Of a stretch of 64,000 bases of DNA, positions 44,746 through 54,823 are shown piece by piece (positions within the stretch are counted from its first letter, which is position 1; each line of letters starts with the position of its first letter). Source of the DNA: Bacteroidales bacterium (GTDB lineage: Bacteria; Bacteroidota; Bacteroidia; Bacteroidales; UBA12077); the NCBI GenBank assembly GCA_028282785.1, contig JANQHE010000021.1, positions 124,001 to 188,000 of the forward strand, given 5' to 3'. The translations under genes were made by a program, and so were the position numbers. A model generated the notes under the pieces. It did not search any database. It was not told the DNA's origin and was given only the letters and a program-made list of their open reading frames with translations.

Positions 44746-45702
44746 ATGAATATTATAGAATTAGCTAAAAATACAATTCTTCAGGAATCAGAATCGATCA
44801 AAAGATTAGCAAATTACATTGATAAGGATTTTGAGGAAACAGTAAAAATTATATATGAGAGTAAGGGAAGAGTAATAATTACAGGCATTGGTAAAAGTGC
44901 AAATATTGCCCAAAAAATTGTTGCAACCCTGAACTCGACCGGCACACCGGCTATTTTCATGCATGCTGCTGATGCTATACATGGCGATTTGGGAATTATA
45001 CAAGAAGATGACGTAATTATTTGTATATCTAAAAGCGGTAATACTCCTGAAATTAAAGTATTGGTCCCATTAATTAAAAACAGAGGGAATACTTTAATTG
45101 GAATGGTTTCAAATACGGATTCCTTTTTAGGATTACAATCTGATTATATTTTAAAATCTACGGTTGATAAAGAAGCTTGTCCCAATAACCTTGCTCCAAC
45201 CAACAGTACTACGGCTCAACTTGTTATTGGAGACGCTTTAGCCGTATGTTTGCTGGAATATAGAGGGTTTTCAAGTGATGATTTTGCAAAATACCATCCC
45301 GGAGGAGCATTAGGGAAAAAATTATACATGCGAGTAAGTGATTTATATAAAAATAATGAGGTGCCAAAAGTACTGGAGGAAGAAAATGTTAAAAATGTTA
45401 TCATTGAAATTAGTTCAAAACGCTTAGGTGCTGCTGTGGTATTGGATAAATCGGGTAAAGTTTTGGGAATTATTACAGATGGTGATATTAGACGGATGCT
45501 CCAAAAGCATGAGTCATTTGAAGATCTTAAAGCAAAAGATATTATGTCAACAAATCCTAAAAAAGTAGACCATGAGGAGTTAGCAATTAATGCTTTTAAT
45601 TTAATGGAGAGAAACAATATTATGCAGTTGGTTGTAATGAATGGAGATAATTATGTTGGAATGGTTCACTTGCACGATATTTTAAAAGAAGGAATTGTTT
45701 AG
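44746..45702 (+). CDS. kdsD: Arabinose-5-phosphate isomerase KdsD/KpsF
   Basis: 318 residues. The SIS sugar-isomerase domain (1-200) has ITGIGKSANIAQKI, HAADAIHGDLG and ISKSGNTPEIKV; two CBS domains follow (about 205-315; KAKDIMSTNPKKV, GDNYVGMVHLHDILKEGIV). It converts ribulose 5-phosphate to arabinose 5-phosphate for Kdo synthesis in LPS. The stop codon is directly followed by tatC, so the two are co-transcribed. Confidence 0.95.
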   Translation: MNIIELAKNTILQESESIKRLANYIDKDFEETVKIIYESKGRVIITGIGKSANIAQKIVATLNSTGTPAIFMHAADAIHGDLGIIQEDDVIICISKSGNTPEIKVLVPLIKNRGNTLIGMVSNTDSFLGLQSDYILKSTVDKEACPNNLAPTNSTTAQLVIGDALAVCLLEYRGFSSDDFAKYHPGGALGKKLYMRVSDLYKNNEVPKVLEEENVKNVIIEISSKRLGAAVVLDKSGKVLGIITDGDIRRMLQKHESFEDLKAKDIMSTNPKKVDHEELAINAFNLMERNNIMQLVVMNGDNYVGMVHLHDILKEGIV

Positions 45703-46500
45703 ATGGCAGAAAGTACAAAAGAAATGACTTTCCTTGAGCATCTTGAAGAATTGAGATGGCATCTGATTCGAGCATTTACAGCTGTTTTAATAATTGCTAT
45801 TGCAGCATTTATTTTTCATGAAATTGTTTTTGATAAAATTATTCTTGCACCAAAAAACTCAGAGTTTCTTACAAACAGACTTCTCTGTCTTTTAGGTGAA
45901 ACGGTTAATATTCCGAAATTGTGTATTAATACTGATCCTTTTCAACTAATTAGTATTAAAATGGCCGGACAGTTCACAATTCATATTACAACTTCGATAT
46001 TTGCAGGAATTATAATTGGTTTTCCCTATGTTTTTTGGGAATTCTGGAGATTTATTAAACCAGCTCTTTACGAAAAGGAAACTAAACATACTCGTGGAGC
46101 AGTTTCAATTAGCTCGCTGCTTTTTTTAACCGGAGTGTTATTTGGATATTTTGTTATTGCGCCCTTATCGGTTCATTTTTTAGGATCATATAATGTAAGT
46201 GATCAGGTTGTAAATCAAATAAATTTGAAATCATATATAGGTACAATAACTTCTGTAACGCTTGCTGCAGGATTAACATTTGAGCTTCCGATTTTAATTT
46301 ACTTTTTAAGTAAAGCCGGATTAGTGACACCTCAATTTTTGAAAAAATACAGAAGACATTCAATAATTGTAATATTAATTTTAGCAGCAACTATTACGCC
46401 TCCGGATATTTTTAGTTTAATTTTAGTTACGTTCCCTCTTTTAATCTTGTATGAAGCTGGTATAATCATTTCGAGAAGAATTCAGGCAAAGGTGAGGTAA
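45703..46500 (+). CDS. tatC: Sec-independent protein translocase TatC
   Basis: 265 residues with six transmembrane segments. The N-terminal MTFLEHLEELRWHLIRAF is the TatC signal-binding helix; YVFWEFWRFIKPALYEKE and FELPILIYFLSKAGLV are typical loops. It recognises twin-arginine signal peptides with TatA. No tatA gene is in the window. Start is chosen directly after the kdsD stop. A weak AT-rich inverted repeat at about 46601-46652 may be its terminator. Confidence 0.96.
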   Translation: MAESTKEMTFLEHLEELRWHLIRAFTAVLIIAIAAFIFHEIVFDKIILAPKNSEFLTNRLLCLLGETVNIPKLCINTDPFQLISIKMAGQFTIHITTSIFAGIIIGFPYVFWEFWRFIKPALYEKETKHTRGAVSISSLLFLTGVLFGYFVIAPLSVHFLGSYNVSDQVVNQINLKSYIGTITSVTLAAGLTFELPILIYFLSKAGLVTPQFLKKYRRHSIIVILILAATITPPDIFSLILVTFPLLILYEAGIIISRRIQAKVR

Positions 46501-46715
46501 TAATTGAATCATTTAAAGTAAAGTTTTAATCATTTCAGTTACTTTTTGAATACTTTTATTGTAAATCAAATAATATTACTTAGCTTTGAGTTTAAATTAA
46601 ATTGATTTTTATTTAACAATGCTAATTACTGCTAATGCATTAAAAAATCAATCAACCACGCCACTTTAAATAATCTGCTTTAAGAGTTAGAATTAATTTT
46701 AAATTCATTGTTAAA

Positions 46716-47465
46716 ATGATTAAGGTTAAAAACTATACTTTAAATTTAGATTTTAATGATCCTGATAAAATCTTTGAGATTTATAAATTGGATGGAGAAA
46801 TACTTAAAAGTAGTAAAAGAAGTTTTGTTAAGCTCGTTAACTATAGAGGTTATAAAATTGTTGTTAAAGAACCCAGGTATCAAAATAAAAGAAAGAGATT
46901 TAGATTGCTAAGTCTTTTTTCAAAAAGTGAAGCCGAAAAAGCTTTAAATAGTATGGAGTTACTTAATAAAAACGGAATACCTGCTAATAAACCTATCGCA
47001 TCATATGAAAAAAGAAGTTTTGGAATGATAAAAAAGAGCTTTGAACTATATGAGCATATAGAAGGAGAGGTAGTTAAAAACGAACATGCTAAAGATGTAA
47101 TATCGCTTTTAAAGAAAATTCATAGCTTAGGTTATATACACAGTGACACTCAGGTAAGGAATTTTATTTCTAATGAAAATCAGGTTTATACTATTGATTG
47201 TAAGTTAATTCCTAAAACATTTGGCAAAATTTCTGAAAACTATGCTTTTTTAGGTTTTGCAGTAGATATAGAGGAAGCTTTAAATTATATTAACGTAAAA
47301 AGTATTTCATATAAAATTGCCTGCTTTTTCTATTTATATTTTAGATTTTTTAGAAGAACCAAGAAAAAGATACGCTTAGCACTAAACTTACAACCCGGTC
47401 GTTATAAAGAAGCATTAAATAAAAAAGAAAAACAACTTGTTTCGATTGGTTCAATCTTTGATTAA
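46716..47465 (+). CDS. LPS core kinase-like protein (RfaY/InaA-type)
   Basis: 249 residues with a protein-kinase-like fold. KIVVKEPRYQNK supplies the lysine of the nucleotide site, GYIHSDTQVRNF the HxDxxxxN catalytic loop, and YTIDCKLIP the metal-binding Asp (D in place of DFG). This pattern belongs to the lipopolysaccharide heptose/Kdo kinase group (RfaY, InaA, KdkA). Location between tatC and the DUF5686 gene in an envelope block, and close to kdsD and lptB, fits a role in phosphorylating LPS sugars. The precise sugar is unknown. Confidence 0.8.
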   Translation: MIKVKNYTLNLDFNDPDKIFEIYKLDGEILKSSKRSFVKLVNYRGYKIVVKEPRYQNKRKRFRLLSLFSKSEAEKALNSMELLNKNGIPANKPIASYEKRSFGMIKKSFELYEHIEGEVVKNEHAKDVISLLKKIHSLGYIHSDTQVRNFISNENQVYTIDCKLIPKTFGKISENYAFLGFAVDIEEALNYINVKSISYKIACFFYLYFRFFRRTKKKIRLALNLQPGRYKEALNKKEKQLVSIGSIFD

Positions 47466-47490
47466 CTTATCCTTTTTAACTGAATATTGA

Positions 47491-49953
47491 ATGCAAAAAA
47501 AAATATACCTTTTATTTTTAACGATCCTATTGCAAATTAGCTTTTTACCCTCTTATGCACAATTAACAAAAGTAAGAGGCATAGTTTTAGATTCTGAAAC
47601 CAAAGAGCCTATTCCTTTTGTTAATGTAACCTTTAAAAACTCCAGTATTGGAACGATAACAAATACAGATGGAGAATATTTTTTAGAAAGTAGAGTATAT
47701 TACGATTCTGTTGTTGTATCATTTGTAGGATATAAAAAACAGTCACAGTTTATTAGAAAAAACCAATATCAAGAAATCGTTTTTCATTTAGAACCTAATG
47801 TTTTCGAATTAGATGAAATCGTAGTTCTTCCTACAGAAAACCCTGCTCACCCAATACTTAGAAATATAATAGCTAATAAGGAAAAGCATAACCCTGGTAA
47901 AGTTGACTATTATTCATGTAAATTATATAATAAAATTGAGCTGGATGTAAATAATGTTGATGAAGAATTCAAAAAACATAGGCTTTTCAGAGATTTTCAA
48001 TTCATATTTGATTATGTTGATACTTCAACAATTACGGGCAAACCTTATTTGCCGATATTTATTACAGAAACTTTGTCTGATTTCTATTATACTAAGAGTC
48101 CGGAAAAGGAAAGGGAAATCATTACGGCTTCAAAAATTTCCGGTTTCGAAAATGCCAGCTTATCCCAATTTACAGGTAAAATGTACCAGGACATAAATAT
48201 TTATGAAAATTATCAATCCGTATTCGAACCGGGATTTGTAAGCCCTATTGCAGATTTTGGATTAATGTTTTATAGGTACTACTTAATTGACAGTGCTTTT
48301 ATTGGTGATAAATGGTGTTACCAGATTTCATTTGTTCCTAAAAGAAAACAAGAAAGAACATTTCGAGGAGATTTTTGGGTGAATGATACAACATTTGCAA
48401 TTGTAAAAATACAAATGCGAATGGCTAAAGATGTCAATATTAACTATATAAATGATTTTGTTGCCGAATATGAATATGCTCCTGTTGATGATAGTTTATG
48501 GTTTGTTACAAAAGAAAAAATGTTCTTTGACTTTAATATCACTGACAGGTCAACTGGTTTTTTTGGAAGAAAGACTACAGCATATACAGATATTAATTTG
48601 GAAAACCCTCCCCCTGAAACTATAACTGGTCTCAATGAGAATATAATTGTAAAAGAAGATGCATTAATAGGTGATACGGAATTTTGGGATGCCCACAGGC
48701 CAATGAAATTAACTCCAAAAGAAAAACAAATTTATGATATGGTAGATTCTATCCAGAAAGTTCCGATATATACTACTTTCGAAAAGATAGTGTCTATGTT
48801 TGTTATGTATCACTACGAAATCGGGAAATTTCAAATTGGGCCATATTACAAATTTTATAGTTTTAACGAAATAGAAGGTAACAGATTTAGGTTTGGAGGA
48901 GAAACAAGTAGAAATTTTAGCACTACTTATCAAATAAATGCTCATGCAGCCTACGGAGATAAAGATAATCGTTTTAAATACGGTCTCGGGTATATTTATT
49001 TATTTGATAAAAATCCCAGGATTTCGCTTGAGATGCAATTTAAACATGATATTCAACAATTAGGACAAAGCCCGAATGCCTTAACCGAAGATAATTTTTT
49101 TACCTCGATACTTAGAAGAAACCCAAACTATAAGTTAACGATGGTAGACGATTTTAACACTACTTTCGAAAAAGAGTGGTTTCAAGGGTTAGTTACAAAA
49201 TTTACCTTCAACTATAGAGATATTGAATCATCTGAATATGTTCAATTTCAAAGTGCAAGCACAACGGATACAATTTTTTACAATTCAATTACAACTTCGG
49301 AAATAACGCTGAATGCAAGATATGCCAAAAACGAAAAAATTGTGCGTGGTAGCTTTAATAGATTAAGCTTGGGTACCCATAGCCCCGTATTTACTTTAAA
49401 CTTTACAGCAGGTTTAAAAAACATATTTAATAGTGATTATGAATATTATAAAGTAAATTTTAGTGTTGAGGATAAAATTCATATGGGCTTATTCGGGCAT
49501 TTAAGGTTCATTATTGATGCAGGGAAATTGTATGGAACTGTACCATATCCACTTTTAAAACTTCATGAAGGTAATGAAACGTATGCCCTTGATCGGTACG
49601 CTTATAATATGATGAATTATTATGAATTTGCAAGTGATGAGTATGCAAGCCTTTCTTTGGAACAGCATTTTCAAGGATTATTTTTAAACAAGATTCCGGT
49701 TATGAGAAAATTGAAATGGAGAGAAGTTGTTTCTGCAAAAGGGGTTATTGGAGATTTAAGCAATAGACACCAATCTGTTATGGACTTTCCGGAAGGTTTA
49801 CACAAAATAAACAAACCATATATAGAAGCTAGTGTAGGAATTGAAAATATATTGAAAATAGTTCGTGTCGATGCTATGTGGAGGTTGTCGCATTTAGATA
49901 ATGATGATATCCAAAAATTTGGTTTAAGAATTGGCCTGCAGATTGTTTTTTAA
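47491..49953 (+). CDS. DUF5686 / carboxypeptidase-regulatory-like outer-membrane protein
   Basis: 820 residues. Signal peptide about 1-23; a CarboxypepD_reg-like beta-sandwich (about 28-110; VRGIVLDSETKEPIPFVNVTF, TNTDGEYFL); then the long DUF5686 region rich in aromatic beta strands ending at residue 820 in a strand with a terminal phenylalanine (RIGLQIVF), as outer-membrane barrels do. It is expected in the outer membrane; role unknown. It starts 25 bases after the kinase gene. Confidence 0.82.
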   Translation: MQKKIYLLFLTILLQISFLPSYAQLTKVRGIVLDSETKEPIPFVNVTFKNSSIGTITNTDGEYFLESRVYYDSVVVSFVGYKKQSQFIRKNQYQEIVFHLEPNVFELDEIVVLPTENPAHPILRNIIANKEKHNPGKVDYYSCKLYNKIELDVNNVDEEFKKHRLFRDFQFIFDYVDTSTITGKPYLPIFITETLSDFYYTKSPEKEREIITASKISGFENASLSQFTGKMYQDINIYENYQSVFEPGFVSPIADFGLMFYRYYLIDSAFIGDKWCYQISFVPKRKQERTFRGDFWVNDTTFAIVKIQMRMAKDVNINYINDFVAEYEYAPVDDSLWFVTKEKMFFDFNITDRSTGFFGRKTTAYTDINLENPPPETITGLNENIIVKEDALIGDTEFWDAHRPMKLTPKEKQIYDMVDSIQKVPIYTTFEKIVSMFVMYHYEIGKFQIGPYYKFYSFNEIEGNRFRFGGETSRNFSTTYQINAHAAYGDKDNRFKYGLGYIYLFDKNPRISLEMQFKHDIQQLGQSPNALTEDNFFTSILRRNPNYKLTMVDDFNTTFEKEWFQGLVTKFTFNYRDIESSEYVQFQSASTTDTIFYNSITTSEITLNARYAKNEKIVRGSFNRLSLGTHSPVFTLNFTAGLKNIFNSDYEYYKVNFSVEDKIHMGLFGHLRFIIDAGKLYGTVPYPLLKLHEGNETYALDRYAYNMMNYYEFASDEYASLSLEQHFQGLFLNKIPVMRKLKWREVVSAKGVIGDLSNRHQSVMDFPEGLHKINKPYIEASVGIENILKIVRVDAMWRLSHLDNDDIQKFGLRIGLQIVF

Positions 49954-50000
49954 TTTACCGTCGTACAGTAAAACATCAAAGATGTTTTTAATAAAATATA

Positions 50001-50008
50001 TACATTTG
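50001..50008 (+). promoter_or_regulatory. Candidate -7 box for lptB
   Basis: TACATTTG fits TAnnTTTG, 17 bases upstream of the lptB start codon. A TTTG at the -33 distance is not clear. This would let lptB be transcribed separately from the envelope genes upstream. Confidence 0.5.
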
Positions 50009-50025
50009 CAAAAAACACTTAATAA

Positions 50026-50787
50026 ATGAGCGAAGAAAAAAAGATAAAACTTTATACAGATACCTTAGTAAAAAAGTATAGATCAAGAACAGTTGTAAAA
50101 GGTGTTTCTGTTGAAGTAGAACAGGGTGAAATAGTTGGACTATTAGGTCCAAATGGTGCGGGAAAAACAACAACTTTCTACATGATTGTTGGATTGGTTA
50201 CACCAAATTCCGGAAAGATTTATCTTGATAATACGGATATTACTAACGAACCTGTTTATAAAAGAGCACAAAAAGGGGTTGGATATCTTGCTCAGGAAGC
50301 CTCAGTTTTTAGAAAACTAAGCATTGAGGATAATATTAAGGCGGTTCTGGAAATGTCAAAAATGACAAAAGAAGAACAACGTGATCGATTAGAAAATCTT
50401 TTAGATGAATTTGGTTTGCAAAAAATACGAAAAAGCTTAGGAATTCAACTTTCCGGAGGCGAACGTCGAAGAACTGAGATAGCAAGAGCATTGGCAATAA
50501 AGCCAAAATTCATTCTTCTTGATGAACCTTTTGCCGGCGTTGACCCAATCGCTGTAGAGGACATTCAGGAAATTGTTGGCAAACTAAAAGAAAAAAATAT
50601 TGGAATTTTAATAACGGATCATAATGTTCACGAAACTTTATCGATTACTGATCGTGCTTATCTACTTTTCGAGGGATCAATTTTAAAAGCCGGTAATGCA
50701 AAAGAGTTGGCAGAAGACGAACAAGTTCGAAGAGTTTACCTGGGCAAAAACTTCGATCTACGAACTATTGGAATTAACGAAGATTAA
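50026..50787 (+). CDS. lptB: LPS export ABC transporter ATPase LptB
   Basis: 253 residues. Walker [18 protein letters not shown]-loop [14 protein letters not shown] (the LptB form), signature [15 protein letters not shown], Walker [17 protein letters not shown] and the switch His in [11 protein letters not shown]. LptB powers LPS transport with LptF/G/C. Its last residues, [16 protein letters not shown], are repeated in a relic at 54214-54273. The intact copy may have been imported or the relic left by an older allele (see findings). Confidence 0.97.
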   Translation: MSEEKKIKLYTDTLVKKYRSRTVVKGVSVEVEQGEIVGLLGPNGAGKTTTFYMIVGLVTPNSGKIYLDNTDITNEPVYKRAQKGVGYLAQEASVFRKLSIEDNIKAVLEMSKMTKEEQRDRLENLLDEFGLQKIRKSLGIQLSGGERRRTEIARALAIKPKFILLDEPFAGVDPIAVEDIQEIVGKLKEKNIGILITDHNVHETLSITDRAYLLFEGSILKAGNAKELAEDEQVRRVYLGKNFDLRTIGINED

Positions 50788-50894
50788 GCTTATTTTTAGC
50801 TTCGATGTAAAAATTTCTAAGTAAATTCTACAATTTTTTTTTGGGAATTTTTATTCTCATAATTCATTATATTCTTTAACTAATATAATATGAT

Positions 50895-53800
50895 ATGCGT
50901 TGTATTCTAATTAAACCTATGATTGTATTCATTATGGGATTCTTCCTATATAATAATACAATTGCGAATTCTACTAAACTTTTAAGACATCCTGACATCA
51001 GTGAAAAACAAATAACTTTTGTTTATGGTGGAGATATTTGGATTGCTGATAAAAATGGCGAAGATGCTAAAAGATTGACTACATTTCCTGGTGAAGAAAC
51101 GTTCCCACATTTTTCTCCAGATGGAAATCACATTGCGTTCTCAGGTCAATATGATGGAAACACGGATGTATATGTTGTATCAATAAACGGAGATGCTCCG
51201 AAGCGATTAACATGGCATCCTTCATCAGACAATGTTATTGGTTGGACACCTGATGGAAAAGTACTTTTTACATCGGATAGGGAACAAACTCCGCAAGCTT
51301 ATGCAGATTTGCTATACACTATTGATATAAATGGTAGTTTCCCTACTCAATATATGAAACCAAGAATACACAATGGCCAAATTTCACCAGATGGAAAAAC
51401 TTTAGCCTATAGGAGAAATACTCCCTGGGAATCTGAATGGAGAAATTACCGAGGTGGACAAGCTAATCCTATCAGGATCTTAAACCTGGAAACTTTCGAT
51501 CTTGAAAAAATTCCATGGGATGGTAGCAACGATATTTCACCAGTTTGGATTGACGATGTTGTTTACTTCTTATCTGATCGTGATTTTGCTATGAATATCT
51601 GGTCGTACAACTATAAAACAAAAGAATTAGTGCAGGAAACTTTTTATAAAGAATTCGATTGTAAAAATCTTGAAGCTGGCAAAAATGCAATTATTTATGA
51701 ATATGGTGGTGATTTATATGTAAAAACTAAAAATGAAGAATCTCATAAGAAAATAAATGTTGAAATTAATGCTGATTTTCCATGGTTGCGCCCACATTGG
51801 ACTAATGTTTCCAAATACATTAGAACCATGGAAATTTCTCCAAATGGGAAACGAGCAATTTTCGAAGCACGTGGTGAAATTTTTACTGTACCAGAAAAAG
51901 AAGGTGATATTAGAAACCTAACCAATAGTTCGGGTAGTGCCGACCGCTCTCCTGCCTGGTCGCCCGACGGAAAAAAACTTTGCTGGTTTTCAGATGCTTC
52001 TGGCGATTACAAATTAATTATTGCTGATCAGTACGGAAAAAAAATTAAGGCAATTTCTTTTAGCAAACCGACATTTTACTATGCACCGCAATGGTCTCCC
52101 GATTCTAAATTTATCAGCTTTAGCGATACCGACCGCGTATTATGGTTTGTTAATACAGAAACCAACGAAGTAATTAAGATCGATGATGAAGGCTTTTCAA
52201 ATCCTGAAAGAGTTATTGTACCTAAATGGTCACCCGATTCTAAATGGATCGCTTATGCCAAAAGATTACAAAATGAATATAGTGCAATTTTCATTTATTC
52301 ACTAGATCAAAAGAAATCGTTCCAGATTACAGATGGAATGAGTGAGTGTAAAATGCCTGCATGGGATAAAGGTGGAAAATATTTGTATTTCTTATCAAGT
52401 ACAAATTACGGATTAAATACCGGATGGTTAGATATGACATCTTACGAACGCCCTGTTGATTACTCCATATATTTAATTGTTTTGAGCAATAAAGACAAAA
52501 ATCCTTTGGAAGCAAAAAGTGATGAAGAAAAAGAAAATGAAAAAGACGAAAAGAAAGAAGGAAAAAAAGCAAAGGATAAGAATACTAAGGAAGAAGATGA
52601 AGGTGTAAAGGTTCAGATTGATATTCAAAATATTCAGAACAGAATTGTCAATATTAATGTTCCTTCACGTTTTTATAAAAAGTTGTCAAGTGCAGAAGAA
52701 GGAACAATCTTTTACACAGAAGCTAAAGAAGATCAAACCGGTTTAACTTTACACAAATACATACTAAAAGATCAAGAATCAAAAAAATTGATCGACAATG
52801 CATCCGACTTTTTGATATCATTTAATGGCAAGAAAATACTTTATTCATCAAATGGTAGCTATTTTATTGCGAGCACATCCGAAGATATTGTATCATCAAA
52901 AGAAAAAATTCAGACTTCAAATCTTGAAATGAAGCTGGATCCCATGTTGGAATACAAACAATTATTCAGAGAAGCTTGGCGTTATCAGCGTGACTATTTT
53001 TATGTGAAAAATGTACATGGATTGGACATGGACTGGGCATACAAGACATATTCTGAATGGGTTTCGCATGTTCGTCACAGATCAGACATGAATTACTTAC
53101 TGGATATTTTTAGCGGAGAAACGGCTATTGGTCACTCATTTGTTAGCGGTGGCGATTATCCGAAAGTTGATAGAATACCAATTGGATTGCTCGGAGCAGA
53201 TATTGCGATAGAAAATAATGCTTATAGAATTAAAAAGATTTATACCGGTGAAAATTGGAATCCGGATATAAAAGCTCCATTAAGCAAACCGGGATTGGAA
53301 GTTAAAGAAGGTGAGTATATTCTAGCAGTAAATGGTTTGCCGGTAAATGTAAACACGAATTTCTATTCTTATTTTGAACAAACTGCAAATAAGCAAACAT
53401 TTTTAACAGTTAGTTCAACTCCTGAAATGAGCACTGCACGCGAAATTAAAGTGATACCTGTTAAGAATGAAAATGGCTTGCGCAGGGTAGACTGGATTGA
53501 AGAAAACAGAAAAAAAGTGGATGAATTATCCAATGGTCAATTGGCTTATGTTTGGCTTCCGAATACAGGCTTTGGTGGATATACCAACTTTAACCGATAC
53601 TATTTTGCCCAGAAACATAAAAAAGGAGCAATAATTGACGAAAGATTCAATCACGGTGGCTCAGCTGCAGACTATATTATTGATATGCTGGATCGTGAAA
53701 TTATGGGATATTTTAATAATGCTATGGGAAATAAAACTCCACAAACAAGTCCTGCTGCTGGAATATGGGGTCCAAAAGTTATGATCATTAACGAATGTGC

Positions 53801-54155
53801 TGGCTCTGGTGGTGACTATATGCCATACATGTTTAAAAAACGTGAGGTAGGTACCTTGGTTGGCACAAGAACCTGGGGCGGATTAGTTGGTATTTGGGAT
53901 GTTCCTTTATTAATTGATGGTGGAAGAATTACTGCTCCACGTGGTGGATTTTACGATACCGATGGCAAATGGGCAGTTGAAAATGAAGGAGTTGCTCCTG
54001 ATATTGAAGTAGAGCAGGAACCTAAACTAATTCAACAAGGGCGTGATCCACAGTTAGAAGCAGCTGTAGAAATTGCTTTAGAAAAACTAAAAACAGAAAG
54101 TGTTGAATTAAAATCAACACCAGCCGATCCGATAAGGTCCATCAGACCAGAATAA
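50895..54155 (+). CDS. Tricorn-like S41 peptidase with beta-propeller
   Basis: 1086 residues with an N-terminal signal peptide (about 1-25). Residues 30-500 carry WD/TolB-type propeller repeats (FSPDGNHIAFSG, WSPDGKKLCWFSD, WSPDSKWIAYAK). A charged K/E linker lies at about 535-575. Then come the C1 domain, a PDZ domain (about 770-860), and the S41 catalytic end with NECAGSGGDYMPYMF (serine), RTWGGLVGIWD. In archaeal tricorn this type trims peptides from the proteasome; the bacterial versions are envelope proteases. It is followed by its own terminator and then by the lptB tail relic. Confidence 0.9.
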   Translation: MRCILIKPMIVFIMGFFLYNNTIANSTKLLRHPDISEKQITFVYGGDIWIADKNGEDAKRLTTFPGEETFPHFSPDGNHIAFSGQYDGNTDVYVVSINGDAPKRLTWHPSSDNVIGWTPDGKVLFTSDREQTPQAYADLLYTIDINGSFPTQYMKPRIHNGQISPDGKTLAYRRNTPWESEWRNYRGGQANPIRILNLETFDLEKIPWDGSNDISPVWIDDVVYFLSDRDFAMNIWSYNYKTKELVQETFYKEFDCKNLEAGKNAIIYEYGGDLYVKTKNEESHKKINVEINADFPWLRPHWTNVSKYIRTMEISPNGKRAIFEARGEIFTVPEKEGDIRNLTNSSGSADRSPAWSPDGKKLCWFSDASGDYKLIIADQYGKKIKAISFSKPTFYYAPQWSPDSKFISFSDTDRVLWFVNTETNEVIKIDDEGFSNPERVIVPKWSPDSKWIAYAKRLQNEYSAIFIYSLDQKKSFQITDGMSECKMPAWDKGGKYLYFLSSTNYGLNTGWLDMTSYERPVDYSIYLIVLSNKDKNPLEAKSDEEKENEKDEKKEGKKAKDKNTKEEDEGVKVQIDIQNIQNRIVNINVPSRFYKKLSSAEEGTIFYTEAKEDQTGLTLHKYILKDQESKKLIDNASDFLISFNGKKILYSSNGSYFIASTSEDIVSSKEKIQTSNLEMKLDPMLEYKQLFREAWRYQRDYFYVKNVHGLDMDWAYKTYSEWVSHVRHRSDMNYLLDIFSGETAIGHSFVSGGDYPKVDRIPIGLLGADIAIENNAYRIKKIYTGENWNPDIKAPLSKPGLEVKEGEYILAVNGLPVNVNTNFYSYFEQTANKQTFLTVSSTPEMSTAREIKVIPVKNENGLRRVDWIEENRKKVDELSNGQLAYVWLPNTGFGGYTNFNRYYFAQKHKKGAIIDERFNHGGSAADYIIDMLDREIMGYFNNAMGNKTPQTSPAAGIWGPKVMIINECAGSGGDYMPYMFKKREVGTLVGTRTWGGLVGIWDVPLLIDGGRITAPRGGFYDTDGKWAVENEGVAPDIEVEQEPKLIQQGRDPQLEAAVEIALEKLKTESVELKSTPADPIRSIRPE

Positions 54156-54163
54156 AATAATAT

Positions 54164-54199
54164 AAATAGCCTAAAGATTAATTTGTTTAGGCTATTTTT
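54164..54199 (+). terminator. Terminator of the tricorn-like gene
   Basis: AAATAGCCTAAA and TTTAGGCTATTT form a perfect 12-bp stem with a 10-base loop, followed by a short T run. It begins 9 bases after the protease stop. Confidence 0.88.
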
Positions 54200-54213
54200 A
54201 AAATCTAATACTT

Positions 54214-54273
54214 CGATTCAGGGTTTATCTTGGAAAAAATTTTGATCTAAGGACAATCGGTATAGAAGATTAG
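54214..54273 (+). pseudogene. Relic of the 3' end of a second lptB gene
   Basis: Twenty codons including the stop read [19 protein letters not shown] plus TAG. This matches the end of the intact LptB ([19 protein letters not shown]) 3.4 kb upstream, with one residue missing. At least nine of the aligned codons use a different synonymous triplet, so it is not a fresh duplicate. There is no start, no upstream LptB sequence, and it lies right after the tricorn terminator. Confidence 0.78.
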
Positions 54274-54310
54274 CATTTATTAAAATTGGAATATTTTATC
54301 TGAAAGAGAA

Positions 54311-54631
54311 ATGAAGCAATTAAAAGTTATAATATTATTTCTTGGTTTTTTTATGTTTATGTCTTGTTCTGTTCAAAAAGAACAAATAGGAAATTATGAA
54401 AATTTAAAAGGCAAAACCATAACTTATGAAAAAGGTAAAAATATTTATCTTTTCTGGGATCAGGTTCAATTGCAGAATATAGAAAAAAATATCAAGATAA
54501 AAGATTATGAAAAAACTACAAGAAGAAATGTATTTGATAATGTAATTTATTACGGTACTTTCGGAATGGTTTCTTTTTATACTGTCACAATAAAAACAAA
54601 GGATGAAAAAGGGAATAAACCTCAGAATTAG
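54311..54631 (+). CDS. Small lipoprotein of unknown function
   Basis: 106 residues. A signal peptide ends in the lipobox FMSC (Cys19). The mature part is mainly beta/basic: QLQNIEKNIKIKDYEKTTRR and a short hydrophobic stretch (VIYYGTFGMVSFYTVTI). No family recognised. It follows the lptB relic and is separated from tRNA-Leu by an AT-rich gap with a 14-bp palindrome. Confidence 0.65.
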   Translation: MKQLKVIILFLGFFMFMSCSVQKEQIGNYENLKGKTITYEKGKNIYLFWDQVQLQNIEKNIKIKDYEKTTRRNVFDNVIYYGTFGMVSFYTVTIKTKDEKGNKPQN

Positions 54632-54636
54632 TTGGT

Positions 54637-54650
54637 AATCTTATAAGATT
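54637..54650. repeat. 14-bp perfect palindrome downstream of the small lipoprotein gene
   Basis: AATCTTATAAGATT is its own reverse complement. It may form a weak terminator hairpin (TTTTCACCTTTT follows) or be a protein-binding site upstream of tRNA-Leu. Confidence 0.45.
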
Positions 54651-54712
54651 TTCACCTTTTAAGTAAAAACTATTTTTTTAATAATTATTTTATGTATTAC
54701 AAAAATTTATAA

Positions 54713-54720
54713 TATATTTG
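54713..54720 (+). promoter_or_regulatory. -7 box of tRNA-Leu
   Basis: TATATTTG fits TAnnTTTG, 11 bases before the tRNA 5' end. The -33 box is weak (TTTATG around 54689-54694). Confidence 0.6.
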
Positions 54721-54731
54721 CACACACTTTT

Positions 54732-54813
54732 GCGGATGTGGCGTAATTGGTAGCCGCGCTAGACTTAGGATCTAGTGTCGAAAGACGTGGGGGTTCGAGT
54801 CCCTTCATCCGCA
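54732..54813 (+). tRNA. tRNA-Leu (TAG anticodon)
   Basis: 82 bases with the long variable arm of a type II tRNA (TGTCGAAAGACG). GCGGATG pairs with CATCCGC, the anticodon stem is CTAGA/TCTAG with loop CTTAGGA (anticodon TAG, for CUA/CUG-type codons), and the T-arm is GGGGG/CCCTT around TTCGAGT. CCA is not encoded. Confidence 0.97.
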
Positions 54814-54823
54814 CGAATGAGAC

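Noticed and set aside
46601-46652. Weak inverted repeat ATTGATTTTT...AAAAATCAAT after tatC
   Set aside because: All A/T pairs with a 32-base loop; too weak to call a terminator or element with confidence.
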